This document shows positions 62,892 through 64,000 of a DNA stretch of 64,000 nt, piece by piece. Both the position numbers and the translations under genes were made by a program. Where the stretch lies: positions 1 through 64,000 of the forward strand of contig JAGWZK010000007.1 in assembly GCA_018968885.1 (NCBI GenBank). The letters are read 5' to 3'. The notes below the pieces were generated by a model, which saw nothing but the letters and a program-made list of their open reading frames with translations, was not told the DNA's origin and searched no databases. The stretch is from Planctomycetota bacterium. GTDB lineage: Bacteria; Planctomycetota; Phycisphaerae; Phycisphaerales; UBA1924. Positions within the stretch are counted from its first letter, which is position 1; every line of letters starts with the position of its first letter.

Positions 62892-63096
62892 GGTCTTTAT
62901 CCTTCCACAATCTACCAGGCGAGCTCACCCACGAGCCCGCCACCAACCCGAATCGGCCGCACGTCTGGCCGAGGGGATTCTACGGTGCAATCGGAATACT
63001 TGCCTTTCCGACAGGGGCCCGGCAATAGACCGGCACTTCGCGGCTGCCAACCACTTCCACGGCCAATCCGGATCGGCTGGGCCCCGCTTGGCCGCA

Positions 63097-63124
63097 CCCC
63101 ACTCACCGGGCCCCACTCACTAGG
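63097..63124. repeat. 14-bp direct repeat upstream of def
   Basis: Two adjacent 14-bp units, CCCCACTCACCGGG and CCCCACTCACTAGG, differing at two positions. They lie 12 bp before the candidate -10 box of def. The unit is a multiple of seven, like other repeats here. Confidence 0.7.
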
Positions 63125-63135
63125 CCCCCCGGCGA

Positions 63136-63141
63136 TACGAT
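63136..63141 (+). promoter_or_regulatory. Candidate -10 box (TACGAT) of leaderless def
   Basis: TACGAT ends 6 nt before the GTG start at 63148; no Shine-Dalgarno sequence is present. Confidence 0.45.
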
Positions 63142-63147
63142 CAACGC

Positions 63148-63726
63148 GTGAGCCGCGTCGACACTGCACAACTTCGCATCACCACCTACCCAGCGGAGAT
63201 TCTCCGCCAGAAGGCGGCACCTATTGACCCTTCCGAAGAGGTCCGCGAAGTCGCCCAATCCATGCTCAAACTCATGGCCAAAGCCGAAGGAATCGGCCTG
63301 GCGGCACCCCAGGTCGGCCTCCCCTGGCGCCTCTTTGTCGTCAATATCCCTTCACCCTCCCCAGAAGACTCCTCTTTTGAACCCGGTGCCTACGAGGGGC
63401 TGCCCATCGCCACCGATGGTCCAAAGGTGTACATCAACCCTGTTCTGTCGGATGCAGGGGGGGATTTGGAGTCGTACGAGGAGGGGTGCCTGTCGCTTCC
63501 AGAGATTCAGGGAACGGTCCACCGCCCCTCCATCATCACCATCACGGCCATGGACGAAAACGGCAAGCCCTTTACCCACCGTGCAGGTGGGCTGCTCGCA
63601 CGGTGCTGGCAACACGAGACCGATCATTTGGATGGCATACTGATTCTGGACAAGATGACCCAGATGGCTCGATTGAAGAACCGCCGCGCCATTCGCGATC
63701 TGGAAAAAGAGGCAGGACTTCGCTAA
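63148..63726 (+). CDS. def: Peptide deformylase
   Basis: 192 residues; removes the formyl group from nascent N-formylmethionine proteins. All three catalytic motifs are intact: GIGLAAPQVG, EEGCLSLP (metal-binding Cys) and QHETDHLDG (two His and catalytic Glu). An insert of about 20 residues lies before the second motif (PSPSPEDSSFEPGAYEG). Start is GTG at 63148 with a -10-like box 6 nt upstream. fmt follows 16 bp later in the usual def-fmt order. Confidence 0.97.
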   Translation: MSRVDTAQLRITTYPAEILRQKAAPIDPSEEVREVAQSMLKLMAKAEGIGLAAPQVGLPWRLFVVNIPSPSPEDSSFEPGAYEGLPIATDGPKVYINPVLSDAGGDLESYEEGCLSLPEIQGTVHRPSIITITAMDENGKPFTHRAGGLLARCWQHETDHLDGILILDKMTQMARLKNRRAIRDLEKEAGLR

Positions 63727-63742
63727 GCCCGTTCGTGCACGG

Positions 63743-64000
63743 ATGCACTCCACACCCCGCAAACTCGATCTGGTCTTCTTTGGCGCTGGTGCCTTTGGTG
63801 TCCCCACGCTCGCACGTCTGCATCAGACCCATACCCTGCGCGCCATTATCACCCAGCCGGATCGCCCTGCTGGCCGAGGTGGCAAACTCACCCCCACACC
63901 CATCGCCGAGTGGGCAGCAGTCAACGCGCCGTCGCTGCCGATTCTCAAGCCAGAAAACGTCAATGAACCGGCAACCCTCGCCCAGGTTCGAGGATTTTCT
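63743..64000 (+). CDS. fmt: Methionyl-tRNA formyltransferase (partial, cut by window end)
   Basis: The first 86 codons are visible; the frame is open to the window end. LDLVFFGAGAFGVPTLARL is the usual Fmt opening, followed by RAIITQPDRPAGRGGKLTPT, the formyl-donor loop, and IAEWA. The product formylates initiator Met-tRNA, the step before the reaction reversed by Def. It lies 16 bp after def. Confidence 0.95.
   Translation, partial: MHSTPRKLDLVFFGAGAFGVPTLARLHQTHTLRAIITQPDRPAGRGGKLTPTPIAEWAAVNAPSLPILKPENVNEPATLAQVRGFS

Overview
The window reads as a GC-rich bacterial chromosome, most likely a planctomycete of the Phycisphaerae type (inference, not proof). The pointers are an HpnD/HpnE squalene module, several membrane or small proteins with CPxC...CPEC or CxxC zinc ribbons, a lone nuoD outside any nuo operon, lipoprotein-tethered outer-membrane proteins, and a dispersed set of housekeeping genes. 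I see no rRNA, tRNA, CRISPR array, transposase or prophage. About 50 genes are packed tightly on both strands, with many 4-bp ATGA/GTGA overlaps. Several large opposite-strand open frames are shadows of real genes.

Layout. 1-4.2 kb: 3' end of an unknown gene, then a Kef-type K+/H+ antiporter translationally coupled behind mnmG (minus strand). 4.2-4.8 kb: repeat-rich spacer with heptanucleotide and 21-bp tandem repeats. 4.8-8.4 kb: nuoD and a divergent two-domain glycosyltransferase. 8.4-10.8 kb: spacer with hairpins and an orphan adenine DNA methyltransferase. 10.9-15.2 kb: subtilisin-like lipoprotein, terminator, M24 peptidase, zinc-ribbon membrane protein. 15.2-19.1 kb: peptidoglycan-recycling cluster (GH20 hexosaminidase, anmK, murQ). 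19.1-25.2 kb: DapB-like dehydrogenase, alpha-oxoamine synthase, a NagB-LmbE-like protein that has lost its catalytic residues, and hpnD-hpnE. 25.2-32 kb: EEP-family protein, TolC-family lipoprotein, degenerate GH35 protein, glycine-rich zinc-ribbon protein. 32-36.2 kb: coiled-coil zinc-ribbon protein and the purA-uppS-cdsA operon. 36.4-44.6 kb: small zinc finger, FHA protein, hemW, sugar-1-phosphate transferase, DnaJ/CbpA, CpeT-FKBP fusion, pyrG. 44.6-47.6 kb: M1 aminopeptidase, yebC, FmdB-like protein. 47.6-51.3 kb: type IV pilus/type II secretion operon (PilZ, GspE, GspF, PilO, PilP) in which GspF and PilO are broken. 51.8-53.6 kb: rpsB-tsf and a bidirectional terminator. 53.6-64 kb: tatA, thioredoxin-hscB, racemase, LolA-like protein, MFS permease, astA-astD, TPR protein, def-fmt (fmt cut by the window end).

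How the genes fit together. Envelope and wall themes dominate. A cytosolic GH20, AnmK and MurQ would convert anhydro-muropeptide sugars to GlcNAc-6-phosphate. UppS and CdsA supply lipid carriers and phospholipid precursors, a polyprenyl sugar transferase and a GT4-GT2 enzyme build glycans, and HpnD/HpnE make squalene. The rest is core translation and nucleotide metabolism (rpsB, tsf, def, fmt, mnmG, purA, pyrG).

The observations most worth following are: (1) eleven genes with a TANNNT -10-like box (TACNNT in ten) only 5-9 nt before the start codon (6 or 12 nt for hpnD, depending on its start), suggesting widespread leaderless transcription; (2) degenerate heptanucleotide tandem repeats in at least five intergenic sites, plus 14- and 21-bp repeats that are multiples of seven; (3) a pilus/secretion operon collapsed by an in-frame stop plus a deletion joining gspF to pilO; and (4) a fused NagB-LmbE-like protein in which both active sites are gone, divergent from hpnD and downstream of the recycling genes.
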